64,000 nucleotides of DNA. It comes from Clitoria ternatea (lineage: Eukaryota; Streptophyta; Magnoliopsida; Fabales; Fabaceae). The notes under the pieces were generated by a model. That model was not told the DNA's origin and did no database searches. It saw nothing but the letters and a program-made list of their open reading frames with translations. Each line of letters begins with the position of its first letter. Within the stretch, counting starts at the first letter, position 1. Made by a program: the position numbers and the translations under genes. The DNA is taken from NCBI GenBank assembly GCA_037962975.1, contig CM075676.1, positions 43,191,501 to 43,255,500 of the forward strand, written 5' to 3'. Below are positions 46,196 through 59,149 of the stretch, one piece after another.

Positions 46196-47879
46196 ATTTT
46201 CATAACTTCCTCAAAGAAAACTGGCAAGGTCGATTTCTCCCTATCATCAAGTGAAACCAAAGGCGTAACATTCTCCATGATATGATTTCTACACACATGC
46301 ATATCTAAAGAAAAAAGGTTAGAAAAAAATTTATGGGCCTCATCTTCAAGCCTAGTGGGATCAATGCACCACTTATCCTTCCATGTAAATCCCATGAATT
46401 TTGTTCCTTTTCCTACAAATCACTGTCTGAGTATGAAAAAATAGAGTATTGTGGTCACCAAAACGAACCCATTTTTCATGGGATTTTTAGTACCACATTA
46501 GCTCCTCCTGTGACAAAATGTCCTCATATTCTTTTTCAACTCCCTCTCCAAACACTTCATGGCCTTCATCTCAAACCTCTCAAGGTCACACTGCATGACG
46601 TTCCACCTATTTTTTCGTACTCTTGATCCTGCCAAACACTGTAGTATAGAACTCAAAGGCTGCCTTCTTCATGTCAGCTAATTTCAAAACAACCTCATCA
46701 AGATGTTTCTTCCAAGTATCTTTCACCACATATATTCATAAGTAGAATGAGCAACCCAAGAAGCAAGGAATTGGAAGGGGCGAGACATCCTATTATATAA
46801 CGACTTCTAATTGAACTAAAAGAGGGAAATGGTCTAAATAAACCCTTGCTAGGTGTTCAACATAAGCCTCCTGAAAAGTCATTCTCCAACTCACATCACC
46901 CATAGCTTTATCTAATTGGTTAGCTAAGGATCGCGATTCCATCTTATAGTTAACCCAGGTAAAAGAAGAACCCGTGGCTCCAAGGTCAACAAGGTTGCAA
47001 TCACCCAACATATTCAACATATTGCTAGCTCTATTATAGGAAAAAAGCACCCCTAACAACTTCAGAAAATAGGTAGACTTCACTGAAATCACCTTCAGCA
47101 AGCCAAGGGTCCCTAATCATACCACGAAGGATTTTGAGATGCTCCCACAAGAAGTTCAGGTCTGTATGTTTAGGCTCCCATAAACAAAAGAAGAACACCA
47201 ACGTTTCATGCCATTCTGAATAGTTACCGTAACCACTTAAGGATGAACATCCAAAGGGGTAACAGTGAAGGACCTGTTTTGGTCAACCCAAACCCAAATA
47301 CCCTCATTGTGACCTCTAGCAGTAGACTCGTAGATTAAATCATACCCAACCTTCCTCCAAAAAGCATCAACGCTACTGTATTGGCAATGAGTTTCACACA
47401 AGAAAATGAAAGATAGGACAAATGCACAACTAACACCCTTCATTCTCCTCTTCCCACGCACACCAACAGCCCCCCTTATGTTCCAAGCAACATATTCATT
47501 CTTAACTTATCCATAAAAAACAAAGATAATAAACCACTCCACTAAGTTACATAAGTCCCTTCCATGGGCTCTTAGAAGTGCATAGCTTCATCCTCTTCCA
47601 AGCTATCATTCTCATCTTAGAAGTGCATAACACCTGGATCAGGAGGATCCGAGGCTGTCTGAGAAAGCGTGTTTCCCTTTGGTATGTTTCAGTCCCGTTG
47701 TTTAGGGCAAGCATTAAAGAGAGATAAAGGCCCCACTATCGCATCACTCTTTGGCAAATCTTTGATTGATCCTACATGATCCGCATGAGACAAGGTGCTA
47801 AATTTGTTAAAATTAGCATTATCCCTGTTGCTATCATGTTTAATACCCGTGACTAGAATGGATGGACATGATCATGTCT

Positions 47880-49990
47880 AGCAATCGGTCACTTGTAAAT
47901 AGTCAACACATTAAAACATTTTATATGCTAAAATTTGAATGTGATAAGACTTGATCCCACAACACATTAAAGAGAAAAGAAGAGCCTCACCACTAAACTA
48001 CTTAATAAATTTAAAAAATATGATGCAACTATATATAGTTCTATTATATCTATAGAATGTATATTCATTAATAAAATATATCTACGAAATAAACATTTTT
48101 ATCTTTTTTCATTAAGTATAAAAATTAAACTTCAAATTAATGAACAAAAAAGGCGAGAATGTTTATTTTGAAAATAAATTATATTAATGGATATACATCC
48201 TACGAATATCATATAACAATATATGGTTATATTACATCTCTTAAAGGTAACCTAGTCGTGAGGCTCCTGTTCCATCTCCTACTCAAATTGAATTCTTCAA
48301 ATGCTATCTTAGAATCCAAACAAAAACGATGACTTGGAAAATATGTGGCATAAATTGAGTTGACACGTGGCTAGATACTAATACGTGTGACATAAATTCA
48401 GTTGACACATGGCTAGGGGGCCAGGGGCATTAGAGCCCTCAATTTACTGCGCTTAGCAACCGATCAAACCAGTCACTCATAAATAGTCAACATGTTAAAA
48501 TATTTATATGTCAAAATTTAAGTGTAACAAGGTTTGATCCCTTAACATATAGGAGATGGAAGAGGAGTTTCAACAAATTAAGGGCATATATCATATGAGT
48601 TTTCTAGGAATGGATGCTCTCAACCACATGTGTGATTTAAACAACTAAAATGGATGCCCTTAGCCACGTATCAACTGAATTTATACCATTATATATTAGT
48701 CTCTAGCCACATGTCAACTCAATCTATGCCACATATTTTTCAAGTTATTATTTTGTTTGGATTCTAAGATAGCATCTGAACTGGTCTGGACCGGGGTCTA
48801 GGATCCGGTGTGGGACCAGCCACAAGAATATAGGTGTTTTTAGGGTTTGCACACTGGAACAGTGAGTATCCGGTGTATTAATCCGGTCTCTCAGTGGGAG
48901 AAGCCGGTCTTGTTGTCCTGGAGATCCTTCACACCAGCGTTTCGTGTTGCAGGGGGGTGAAAGGTGGTGCCACCTGCGAAGATTCTCCGACGCTCAAGTT
49001 AGAAGAGTGTAAGAACTCAGTGAATGCTCAAGCGATGTAATGGTAAAGTGTAAGTTAGAACAACATAACCTTGCATGTGTCTTGAAATGGGCTATTTATA
49101 GTTGAACGTAGGAAATGAATCGTTGGGTGCAAGTGGGCCCCTTGGTTCTGATAGCGTGTGAAGTGTGTCAATCAAAGTGGCTCAGTACTCAGAGTGTGTC
49201 AGGGGGTAGGTCAATTATCAGAGTACGATCCCATAGGAAGAAGAGAGGATAATCACCTTTCCGCATAATCTACTGGCACATGTACTTGCTTTATGAGGCC
49301 ATTGACGTGACATATTTTGCTACATTCAGTATCTTCGCTGATAAGTTATTAGGGGCTCTTATCTCGCTGTGATTGAGAAACTAACAGTTACATAAATGTT
49401 CTGTGAAAATAAACAATGATCCGTTATAGAGAAAATAAGTGGGGCGGTTGTGAGATGAGAACGGAAGGCCAGACATCGGATATCCGGTGTGGTAATGTTG
49501 AACCAGGACACCGGTTTTCCTTATATGAGGTCACTCTGACGTCACAAGATCGGGGCCGGTATCCAGACCGGATCAGCATCTGAGACATTCGATTTGAGCA
49601 GGAGATGGAAGAAGAGTCTCGCCACTAGGATTGTTATATTATATTCGTAGAATGTATATCCGTTAATATAATTTATTTGCAAAATAAATATTCTTGCCTT
49701 TTTTTATTCATTAATTTTAATTTTTATACTAAATGAAAAAAGACAAAAATATTTATTTCGTAGATAGATTTTATTAACGGATATACATTCTACAGATATA
49801 ATATAATTATATATAGTTGTGTCATATTTTTTAAATGTGTCAAGTAGTTTAGTGGTGAGACTCTCCTTTTCTTTCTAATGTGTTGTGGGATCAAGTTTTG
49901 TCACACTAATTTAAATTTTGACATATAAAATATTTTAATGTGCGGACTAATCACACATAATTTTGACACGTGACATAATACATGACTAGG
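47880..49990. repeat. Large nested inverted-repeat block
   Basis: A segment at about 47880-48430 reappears in reverse complement at about 48660-49990, the latter interrupted by a solo LTR. Shared landmarks are AGTCAACAYRTTAAAA, CTACTTAATAAATTT, GGATTCTAAGATAGCAT and TTGACACRTGGCTAG. Each arm also contains its own hairpin of about 200 bp (about 48023-48240 and 49625-49830), so the structure is a palindrome with palindromes in its arms. There is no coding capacity. It could be one or two MITE-like elements inserted tail to tail, or a foldback element. Confidence 0.65.
48777..49575. mobile_element. Solo LTR, 799 bp
   Basis: Ends TGAACTGGTCTGG and CCAGACCGGATCA form TG...CA inverted termini. The perfect 5-bp duplication GCATC lies at 48772-48776 and 49576-49580. 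Removing it joins GGATTCTAAGATAGCAT to TTGAG-type sequence exactly as in the uninterrupted inverted copy near 48290. There is no internal domain. The family is not identified; a CCGACGCTCAAG tract near 48990 is typical of several plant LTRs. Confidence 0.85.
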
Positions 49991-52440
49991 GGTATTAAAA
50001 CCATCAATTTAGAGAGAGTATCTAAGCAAAACTATTGTTACAATTACCTTTAATATTATCCACTTTTAAATTATAAATTTAAATTGTTTATATTAACGTT
50101 TCTTCGTTGAATTAGGTGACTAGTTAGCTTTTCCTAAATTGAAGATCTCATTTGAATTATATTTATAACTTTTAATTTCATTCAAATATTTTTATAGGAA
50201 AAAGAATTAATTAACAGTAAAATACATGAATGATTTTTCTTTCAAATATTATTACTTAAATTTGATTAATATTTCTAATTCAGAACAATCATTCCCATAT
50301 GTAATCTTTTTTTTTTAAGTAATAAAAAATTTAGATAAGTTACATCGGAGTTACCAACACACGTCTAAAGGTTTTATTGAGTGTTTATAAAAATACAAAT
50401 ATGTAAGTTTAAATTAGTATTAACGAGAAAAATAGACATTATTTATTTATATTTTACAAGAACAATACTGCAATATACATATTTTGCGACCTAGCTTGTT
50501 CCGTTCTCAGTTTATTTAAAAACTTAGGAGATGGTCTGTGTAATTTATTTTTATTTTTTTATGTAATTGTAAATTTACGCGGCTTGGATCTTTTGCACAC
50601 ATTTTTAATCACTTGCTCCACTCTTTAACTCTCAGGTTTTGTTTATTCGGTGTCACTCTCACCCTTGTTTAGAAGTTAAAACTTTTTTAAATTTTTTTAT
50701 CAATTTTGAGGTACTCATAAAAATAAATAAATAAATAAAAAGTTTTGAAGTTTTAAAACATTCTCAGACTGGCGCAAATAAATAAGTATGATGTAATTTT
50801 TTGAAATACAACCTTTTTAAAACTAAAAGTTTTCCCTTCTTCCTAAATCTAGTTAGGAAACAAAATCTTAGTAGGCAAGGCTTTTATCATATATCAAATA
50901 AATGGGCCATGCATGCATAATTGAAGTAAAGTTTTGGTACTCTCTATATATAAGAAAATCTTAGGGAATGCATAAACGGACAAACAATCATAATTGTTTT
51001 TATGGAGCAAAAAAGTTTGTGACAACTTTGCAACGTGTATCGATTATGATCTTGCTTGTAAAAGGACAAAATGGCCAAAAGTCATGAACAATGAACGATC
51101 ATAAATACAACTTGAAGCTTGGAAGTGGAGAAAATATTTCATCATCTTATAAGTTATACTATTATTCTTAATTAACGATAAAGTGACACGTATTATAAAG
51201 TATATTATATATACTTTTTATTTTTTAATTCTTATTAATTTTTATTTTTTTAATATACTAATGGGACCATATAAATAATATGAGGATTCTAGATTATATA
51301 ATATTGTCTTTCATGAGGTCCGGATTTCAAGTTTCCACTAGCGGTGATTTTCATGTCTTGCACGATTGTATTAAATTTTTAATTTATAATAATAATTGGG
51401 TATAAAATATATTAAATTTCATAAATAATAATAGAAAATAAATAATTTTAATAAAAATATTTACCTTAACATTATGGATATAAATTTTAAGAAGAAATAT
51501 TTTGAATACTAAAAATGTTTGTTAATATTGTTGAATTAATTAAATATCAAAATAAGTATTATAAAAGAAATACATACTAATTTTTTATATGTAATACATG
51601 CTAATTTTATTACTTAATTTAAATTTATATTTAATTAAAAATAGTTACAATACCATATATAGTTGACACAATCACCTATAATTGGGCTAATAAGTTATAA
51701 TCAATTCAATTATATATAATTAATAAAATCTCATATTATTGTAATGATATGTAGATGTTTAGATGTATACAATTTCAATGATAGGGATAATATAATATTT
51801 TATGTTATTTTAGTGGGTTTTATTAATAAAAACAATTATTTATAATTATGATAGTTGCCTATAATCAAAGTAAATGAACATAACATTAATATAAACTGTT
51901 ACATTCTTTTAAAATATGAATATATTAGGAAACACATAAATTATTTTTAAATAAAATAAAGTAATCAATTTAAAAAGGTACCCCAATTTTGATATTATTC
52001 ATCTTTAACTTTTTTATTCAAGATCATATTTAATAATTTTGAATTATTCATCTTTAATATTATTCAGTTACTTTTTGCTTTTAAAAGTAAGATTAATTTA
52101 CAATTATAATAATATAATTTAACTTATTCATATATAATTTAACCATATAAATGTAACTTACTCATCAATTTATGATTTTGAAAGATTCAATAGTATACTT
52201 TCTTTATGATATATATATATATATATATATAATTTTTAAATCTAGAAAATTGATACATTGTAACAATTTTTAAGTCAATAAGATAAAATGGTAAAACCTA
52301 AGATTAGGTAAATTTTCTATCAAACATTGAAGTTGAAATGACCTACGTTTTTACGTTTAATTGTCTGTTAAATAAAATACATATTAATTACGTATTATGT
52401 CATACTAATTAATAAAAGTACAGAGAAAAACTTTTTCAAA
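49991..52440. other. Very AT-rich spacer, no gene recognised
   Basis: About 2.4 kb with poly-T runs and short AT microsatellites (for example 52209-52231). No open frame of interest, no terminal repeats and no known motif. Confidence 0.55.
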
Positions 52441-52849
52441 AATTTCATATACATCCTAGGATGGCCCCACATGACTCTACAGGTCTCAAATAACATATCC
52501 TAGGCTTGGAAGTTCAAAATTTTTCTTAAAGAAAATTTTTTAGCGCATTGGTTCCCTGTGTACTGCTTAGTGATTTGCATCAAATTAGGGCTACACAAGT
52601 TCAATCGAGGTGAATCCAATTGGTACACCTCCATAACTCAATTACCTATAATTGTTATGAAGAATTTGAGGGCCAATTATGCCTCGAAAATTGCCCAATT
52701 CACAAAATTGTGAAACCAGCCCACTTGAAATTTTAGCCTGAATACCCTGTAGTATTTTAAGGATAACTCGGGCTATGGACCTTTGATTGACATGATTTTA
52801 GTGGAAAAACAACCGCAGTGAAATTATCTACAACTTTTGTGAAGGAATC

Positions 52850-53100
52850 AAAAACTGAATTAACTCTCACTTGAGTGAAAATTGGCTCGCTTGAGCGAGA
52901 TTTTCACTTAGGCTCTTGTTTAAGCAGAAATTCGACAGGAACAACACCTGTGAGGCTTGCTCAAGCGAAACTTGAGCAAAAATTGACAAAAACCAACCAT
53001 TTGACTCTCGCTTGAGCGAGATTTACCTAGAAAACACCCCTCATTTCACTCGCAGGCTTGCTCAAGCGAGAATTAGCTCACTTGAGCGAAAATATCAACA
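52850..53100. repeat. Cluster of the palindrome CTCGCTTGAGCGAG
   Basis: Perfect copies lie at 52886-52899 and 53007-53020, with half or mutated copies (CTCACTTGAGTGAA, GCTTGCTCAAGCGA, TCACTTGAGCGAAA) between and after. Spacing is 40-60 bp, with no clear longer unit. The same palindrome recurs at about 60865-61010 in a different element. Confidence 0.8.
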
Positions 53101-54359
53101 CACTAACCTTCAAACCAACTTCTTTGCATCATATTTCACTTGTTGTGCATCCAAATGCCACCAAACTTTAACCCAAGCTATTTCTTAGTAATTACGACTT
53201 ATGGCAACTCCTAAAAATGAGCAAAATATGCGTGAAAATATAATTTGGCCAACTTATTTTGTCCCAACTTGACTTATCAATTCTCATTGGAATATAGCCT
53301 TCCAATTCCCACAACTTACAAAGGTTAAATAAAGGCTTTTGAATTCCTCCACAGGCTCCAAAACCTCACGGATCATAAATTAACTTATTCAGTTCCTCAT
53401 TATGTAGGTTTTCACCAAAATAACATCATAATCATCATCATTTTGACACTAAGCCATTTCTATCCATATGTAAGGATCTAATCAAATTTCTTAAGTTAAT
53501 TATACCAATCAATTAATATCCTAGATTTTATGTACCTGCTTTATAAGTTTTTAAGGCTAATTTTTTTTCACATTTAGTTGATTTATTCATCCATTATTGC
53601 AGTACTTTTTTTTGCTATCTATACATATTTTTAATAATTCTTAACACCACATTTTAATTTATTTTATTTTAAAAAAATTAGTTTTACTTTATATAGAAAA
53701 TGTAAAAGCTGACTACATTTTTCTTATTATTATTATTATTATTTATTTCTTTTTTATGTGTATCATTTAGTAAAAGGATAAATAGTTTACTGATCAATTT
53801 GGGACTACTTTATCTAAATGCAGTCAGGAACATTCTTATAGCAGTATTGAATTATACTAATGTGAATTACATTGTATATTCTACATTAGAATTTTCTTTC
53901 TATTTCAATGGAAGTATATGGTATTTTCCTTTCAATTACTTACTCTGTGCCTTAGATCTCCTTGCGCAAGCATGACCCTGATCCTGGTTCCCATGCTTGT
54001 GCCTTGTCTCATTTGGTGAATCATGCTTGTACCTTCACATTCTGCTAGAGAAGAAATTAGAAAAACTATGAAACCCATAGGTTGACGCCACAAATTCCAT
54101 CCCCAAAAACCATATTTTGATTGTGTATTGTGAAATGTTGATAGTATACCCCGTTTGTGTGATAATTGAGAATTATTTATGTTTATGAGTTGTCGTCCAT
54201 AATGTGATGTGCATTTGTGAATGTTATTGAGAATAACTTGCTTGTATAACCTATGCTAGTGATATTAAGAATATTGGGTGAATTGTTGATTGTGTTGAAT
54301 GTCAGTGAATGATATTGATTATTGTGAAATTGAAATGTATATTAGAGAATTGGATAGGT
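53101..54359. other. Unassigned repetitive-looking sequence
   Basis: No gene recognised. 54120-54350 is GT/TTG-rich on the + strand. The boundary with the pol fragment at 54360 is abrupt, so it marks either a truncation or an old insertion point. Confidence 0.45.
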
Positions 54360-54928
54360 TGGTTTGAGACCGGTGGGAGTTTGACGTTGGGACCTGAGAT
54401 TGTACAGCAAACTTTAGAGCAGATTCAGATAATCAGAGAGAAAATAAAGGCATCCTAGGACCGTCAGAAGAGTTATCTTGATAAATGGATGAAACCGCTT
54501 AAATTTTAGGTTGGTGATAAAGTATTCTTGAAAGTTTCTCCTAATAAAGGTATTGGGCAAGCACTGAAGAGTAGAAAATTGGGCCCAAGGTACATTGGAC
54601 CCTATAAAGTGTTGAAGAGGGTTGGTCCTGTGGCTTATCAGATTATATTTCCTCTTCACTTGTCAAATCTACTCAGTGTATTCATGTTTCTCGGTTGAGA
54701 AAGTATCTACCTGACTCTACTTATGAGATGCCTGATGATGAGGTTGAGATTAGAAAGAATCTAACCATTGTAGCTGAGCTTACTGGTATTGTAGATCGAT
54801 CTATGAAACGCTTGAGAAGCAAGGATGTACAGCTACTCAAAGTAGCATGGCAAGAGAATCGTTGCACTATATATACTTAGGAGCGAGAGGACGTGATGAG
54901 GTAGCAATATCCTGAGTTATTTCATTGA
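54360..54928 (+). pseudogene. Integrase C-terminal end of a second Tekay-like pol, truncated
   Basis: Starts inside the linker after the integrase core (WFETGGSLTLGPEIVQQ) and continues through DRQKSYLDKWMKPLKF, VGDKVFLKVSP, KLGPRYIGPYKVLKRVGPVA and a frame change near 54670 to LRKYLPDSTYEMPDDEVEI. It ends in QYPELFH and a TGA at 54926-54928. It is colinear with the same region of the element at 1822-10879 (4046-4600) but clearly a different, diverged family. Stops include TAG in KAS*DRQ and KF*VGD. Everything upstream is missing. Confidence 0.85.
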
Positions 54929-54966
54929 GGTATGAATATGTTTAAATTTCAAGGACAAAATTCTTT

Positions 54967-54981
54967 GATGGTGGGGAGAAT
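54967..54981 (+). other. Polypurine tract of the second Tekay-like element
   Basis: GATGGTGGGGAGAAT directly precedes the LTR start TGTAACATCC. Confidence 0.8.
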
Positions 54982-57900
54982 TGTAACATCCTGATTAAAA
55001 TATAATGGACAAGTAAATTAAATGGTTAATTAATTAGAATAATAAGGAAATTACCTAAATGCCCTTTTACTTAAAATTTACAAAATTTCCAAGTCTACTA
55101 GCCATTCACGCATACTGTGAGAAATTGAGAAACGAGATTCCTTTCAATTTCACTTTCTTCTACGCATGCAACAGGGGGGAAATCGGGTTCCAATTTCTTC
55201 TTCCTTTCCCGCGGATTCAACACCACTGCCCTTTACTTCTTCTTCCTCTCTAATTCTTTAAATTGGGGCCATATTCAAACTCTTTTCCCTTCCCTTCTCT
55301 CGCGGCACCAAATGGGAACTTTGGGGGAAGCTTCAACCTCTTAAAATTAAGGTAAAATCTCATGGTTTTGACCCCCCTAATTTTGGTTTTGGGCCATCCA
55401 TGTAACCTACTCACTAATTCCTCCAACTTCTTGAATTTTGAAGCATTGTGAGACCATTTACGCATGCGAACAACTTGGGGGTTCGCCGGAATTGAGTTTC
55501 GAAGGTCGTTGACATTAATAAGTAAGTCGTTAATTAATTAAATAATTATCAATGGTTGGTTCCACCTCCATTTCATGAAATTTGAATATTAATAAGGTTT
55601 ATTATAATTTAAGAAGTGTTTTAGAAGCGTTACGGAGCTTTGGATATAACCGGAAGCGAGGACCAGTGTTGATTGAGCTTGTCGGTAAGTCATCATTTAC
55701 AGAGATAATTAAAATTTAGTGGCTCTAGCTTAAATTACGGTTTTAAATTGTGATTGTGATATTAAAGTGCATTGTTATTAATTTTAGGAGGTTAGTGATT
55801 ATGAAAATTATAACCAGAGAGTGATTGGATTACGTTGAGAGCTTTTGGGATTTATTATTCCAGGTAGGGAGGGTACTGTATATCTTAAATGCATGGGTTA
55901 TGAACTGATTGAGGGTTTGTTACTACACTAATAATGTTTATGTTGAAAAATTAATAATATTGACCTGTAGTAATGTGTGTTTTGTTTGATGATCTGATTG
56001 GATTAAATTGTAGACCCCCTTTTGTTAATTGTTATTGAACTGATTTGTTTAAAGATTTATAAGTTGGTGTGAATCCATTTATATACCTATATGTACTATA
56101 TTAAAATTCTAATTGATCATGAGGAAATAGAGAATGATAAATGATTGGGATGAGATAATGTATGTTGTGAGACTGGTGTCGAATTAATTAAATAGTTACA
56201 ATGCATAATGTTGTTGTTTGTAATAGCTTTAGATAACTTGATAAATAATTTGAAGTGATCAGCATGCATACACTTGCATTGATGCACACAAGACCACAGG
56301 GGACTTGTGGCACGGCCAGATGGGAGGACTTAGACCCTATGGTGGGTCCTTTAGATTCCACAGCCTTGAGTGGGACTCTAGGCAGCCTGTAACACCTACC
56401 GTTATCGCTGGGAGTGATTGGTGTTACAAGAGGGAGAACGGTTTATTACCTATAAAAATTAAAGATATGGCTAAGAGTCTTTTCATACCCATCATAGAAT
56501 TGGATCCACATGCATATGCATTTGAATGCTGCGAGGCAGCCGTCATTAAGAATAATATTCTATGGGGTAGCTACTAGTTAATTTAAAGTGTTGCAAGGCA
56601 GCTAGGCAAGTGTTGCGTTGAATGAATTATAATTGTGATTAATGTGTAGGTTTGCTACATGTTAAATGATAAGGATTAAAATGCTTTCTATTATTGTCTC
56701 GATGTAAGATATGGGTAAGAGTATGAAATTAGGAGAGGATTGATGATTGGAGAAGTGTTTGGATGTTTTCAGTCCTATACTTGTCATTTAATATATATGT
56801 ACTTACCCCTGCAGCTAATTTTATGTAATAGTGGATTTAGGCTGAGAGGAAAACTAGTGATGATTAGAAAAGGAATCTGCTGAAAGAATCCTATGTTGGA
56901 TTTTATTTTGTGTAAAATTATAAGTATATGTTTCTTGGGCAGCTTTTGATTAAAACGCCTTGGTCGGCTCGGTTATGTATATAGTATATATGTATTTTGG
57001 TAATGTGAAATATATATATTTTGAGGATTGTATATATATAGTATTATAAATTCTAGTTTAGTTAATTTTAAAGAACAATAGCTATAGTTGATGAGGTTTA
57101 AACTGACATTGAATAGTTGATATATATTATATATATATTGGTGTGATTGCTAAAAATTTAGTTTTAAATGGTTGCTACAGAATTAGAGTTATAAAATGTA
57201 TGATTAGTATATATATATTATGCCTATGTGGTTGTCATGATAAGTGGAATGCTCTTGAATATGTGTATATATTATAAACAGGTGGTGAAGTAGAGAAATC
57301 TACATAAGGTAGAATTGAAACCAATAAATTGAACACTAGTGAAGTTTAGGCTTTCTAAATGGTTTGACTTAGTATCTAGTTGGTGTGTTAGTGTTAATAA
57401 AATTCATATACCATACATGAAATGTGTTTGCACTACAAGAAAATCAGTCATTAGATTTGGTTTGGATGGTTTTAGAAGGATAGGATTCTTAAACATGACA
57501 TAAAGCATGTATGTTGTAGATTTTCTGCATAATTAACTTAAATCTTGGAGTTTTTGGATGAAATTAGTTTTAAAAGGTCATAAATAGGTCATATAGGTTG
57601 TGTATAAAATTTGGTTCAATTTGGAGTTGACTTGGTAAGATTTGATTGTGTAGAAGTTAAATTTTTAAAAGGGATCAGGTTGCTGTCAAAGAATGAGTGT
57701 TGTCAGGAAGGAATTTTTAACACTTGCGGTACCTACTTTCTACACCAGTTGCTGTGTTGTGCTAAATCTCCTGACCCTTTTTTGCAAATTAACCATGCCT
57801 TTAAGGCTGTGCAAATGCAACCTGCCATTGGTGCGTGAATTACTCAGCGTGACAAGGGGAAATTTCCTTTTCTCTATTTAATTATTTTAATTTATTTATT

Positions 57901-58159
57901 AATGGTTATTCTTCCTTTTATCTATATATGTATATATATAATTCCTGCTAGATTAGTAATATTATTACTGATATAAATTTCAGCAGGAGGTGCTTGATTA
58001 AATAATTATACATTTATTTAATATAAACTTATTAAAATATTTATTTTATTATTTTGAATTATTTTATGGTTTTGTCACGAATTTTTAAATGGTTAATTAA
58101 AAAAAGGAGAAAAATTTACTTGGGATTTTGAGCATTTGAGTTAAAGTAAGGACGTTTCA
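54982..58159 (+). repeat. 3' LTR of the second Tekay-like element
   Basis: Begins TGTAACATCCTGATT next to the polypurine tract and appears to end at GGACGTTTCA(CA) near 58159-58161, a mutated form of the expected ...GTTACA. At about 3.18 kb it is long, but no inserted element is evident. No second LTR is in the window, so this is an orphan 3' end. Short frames within it (for example 56305-56577) show no known domain. Confidence 0.7.
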
Positions 58160-58464
58160 CAATACGTAATCTTAAGTGCAATACAATATGTACAATTCCC
58201 CACCCATTATGATCAATATCAACTTTGTAGTTCACAAGTATATACCAAAATCAAATCTAGACTTTCAGTGAAGTCATCAGCTACCTACATCCACTATGCA
58301 GAGCATATCAGTATCAAAAGAGAAGTCTACATACATCAAGAACCGGCCAAGACGATACTACTAAAACCTATGCAACATATACATATACATATATATATAT
58401 ATATATACACACACATAGATCTCCATGACCCTAATATCACCACTCAACAATCACCAAGCATCGC
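58160..58464. other. Short spacer with an AT/AC microsatellite
   Basis: Between the LTR end and the next element. It contains a TA run at about 58388-58407 passing into CACACACA. The open frame 58268-58534 depends on this run and crosses into the next element, so it is not a gene. Confidence 0.6.
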
Positions 58465-58803
58465 TGTCGCGACCGGGATCGCGGCGGCACAGCCGACCCT
58501 CAAAACGATTTTTTTGAAAAGAAAAAAAAAATAGGGAGTCGCCACCAATATTTTTTAGGATAAAATACTGGAAAAACCTTTGTTAAAGCACTGATTATAA
58601 AAAATGAAATTCCATGTTCGGAGTCTAATTACAGGTGAGGAAGGTGTTAGCACCTCACAACTGTCCGTTATAAAAACGGTTACCTCAATATGATAGCGCG
58701 CATTATAATTAGACCAATAATTATTTTAACTTCTTCATGAAAAGAAAATATACTAGATGACAAAATATACAAAAATAAACAAAAATAAATACAGAATATT
58801 TAC

Positions 58804-58917
58804 ATGAGATTAACAGGACGTCTCGTCCAAATTAGTCTCGCTCCACCATTTTTAAAAAAAATGAGATTCACAGGACGTCTCGTCCAAATTAATCTCGCTC
58901 CGCCATTTTTAAGAAAA
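58804..58917. repeat. 57-bp tandem duplication
   Basis: Two copies of ATGAGATTMACAGGACGTCT... with the landmark ACAGGACGTCTCGTCCAAAT, starting at 58804 and 58861. A third, lone copy of the core (AACAGGACATCTCATCCGAA) lies at about 62843. Confidence 0.88.
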
Positions 58918-58930
58918 TAATAAAAATTAC

Positions 58931-58972
<42 letters not shown>
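58931..58972. repeat. (AAT)n microsatellite
   Basis: Fourteen uninterrupted AAT units. Confidence 0.95.
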
Positions 58973-59149
58973 TACTACAACTTTTATGTTAGTCCGAATA
59001 GAATATGTGAAGCATTCATTTTTATTAATATTTATCAATCAATAGAAATTAATTGATAATTGAAAAGGAAACAAAGTTACCAAAAAACAATTAATTTAGC
59101 AAAAAATAAACAAGTACAAATATTAAAAATAAAGGGCAGAGTGGGACCG

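Larger units (their letters stand above)
40778..47870 (-). pseudogene. Long L1-type LINE relic with two nested DNA elements
   Basis: Read leftward. A likely ORF1 tail lies at about 47870-47560 (SQTASDPPDPGVMHF). ORF2 starts near 47500 with an endonuclease region (AWNIRGAVG; GHNEGIWVWVDQN near 47290-47330; GSSFTWVNYKMESRSLANQL near 46960-46900; LDHFPLLVQL). Then come STLPVFFEEVMKI near 46230-46196 and, after the CACTA remnant, MHPYKALDQMDF near 44700. Further on are the RT core (VTLKIDLEKAYDRVI near 44315), SPYLFVLRMERLAIQIN near 44110 and the catalytic box changed to FAND (about 44000). The C-terminal knuckle CNLAPNPTCSRCGADTESL lies near 42865-42810, followed by an RNase H-like domain (42500-42290, resuming after the Pack-MULE near 41065). 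A T-run at 40780-40792 is the poly(A) tail of the minus-strand copy. No frame is intact. Confidence 0.82.

Noticed and set aside
58268..58534. 88-codon open frame
   Set aside because: It runs through a TA/CA microsatellite and crosses the start of the Ogre-like element.
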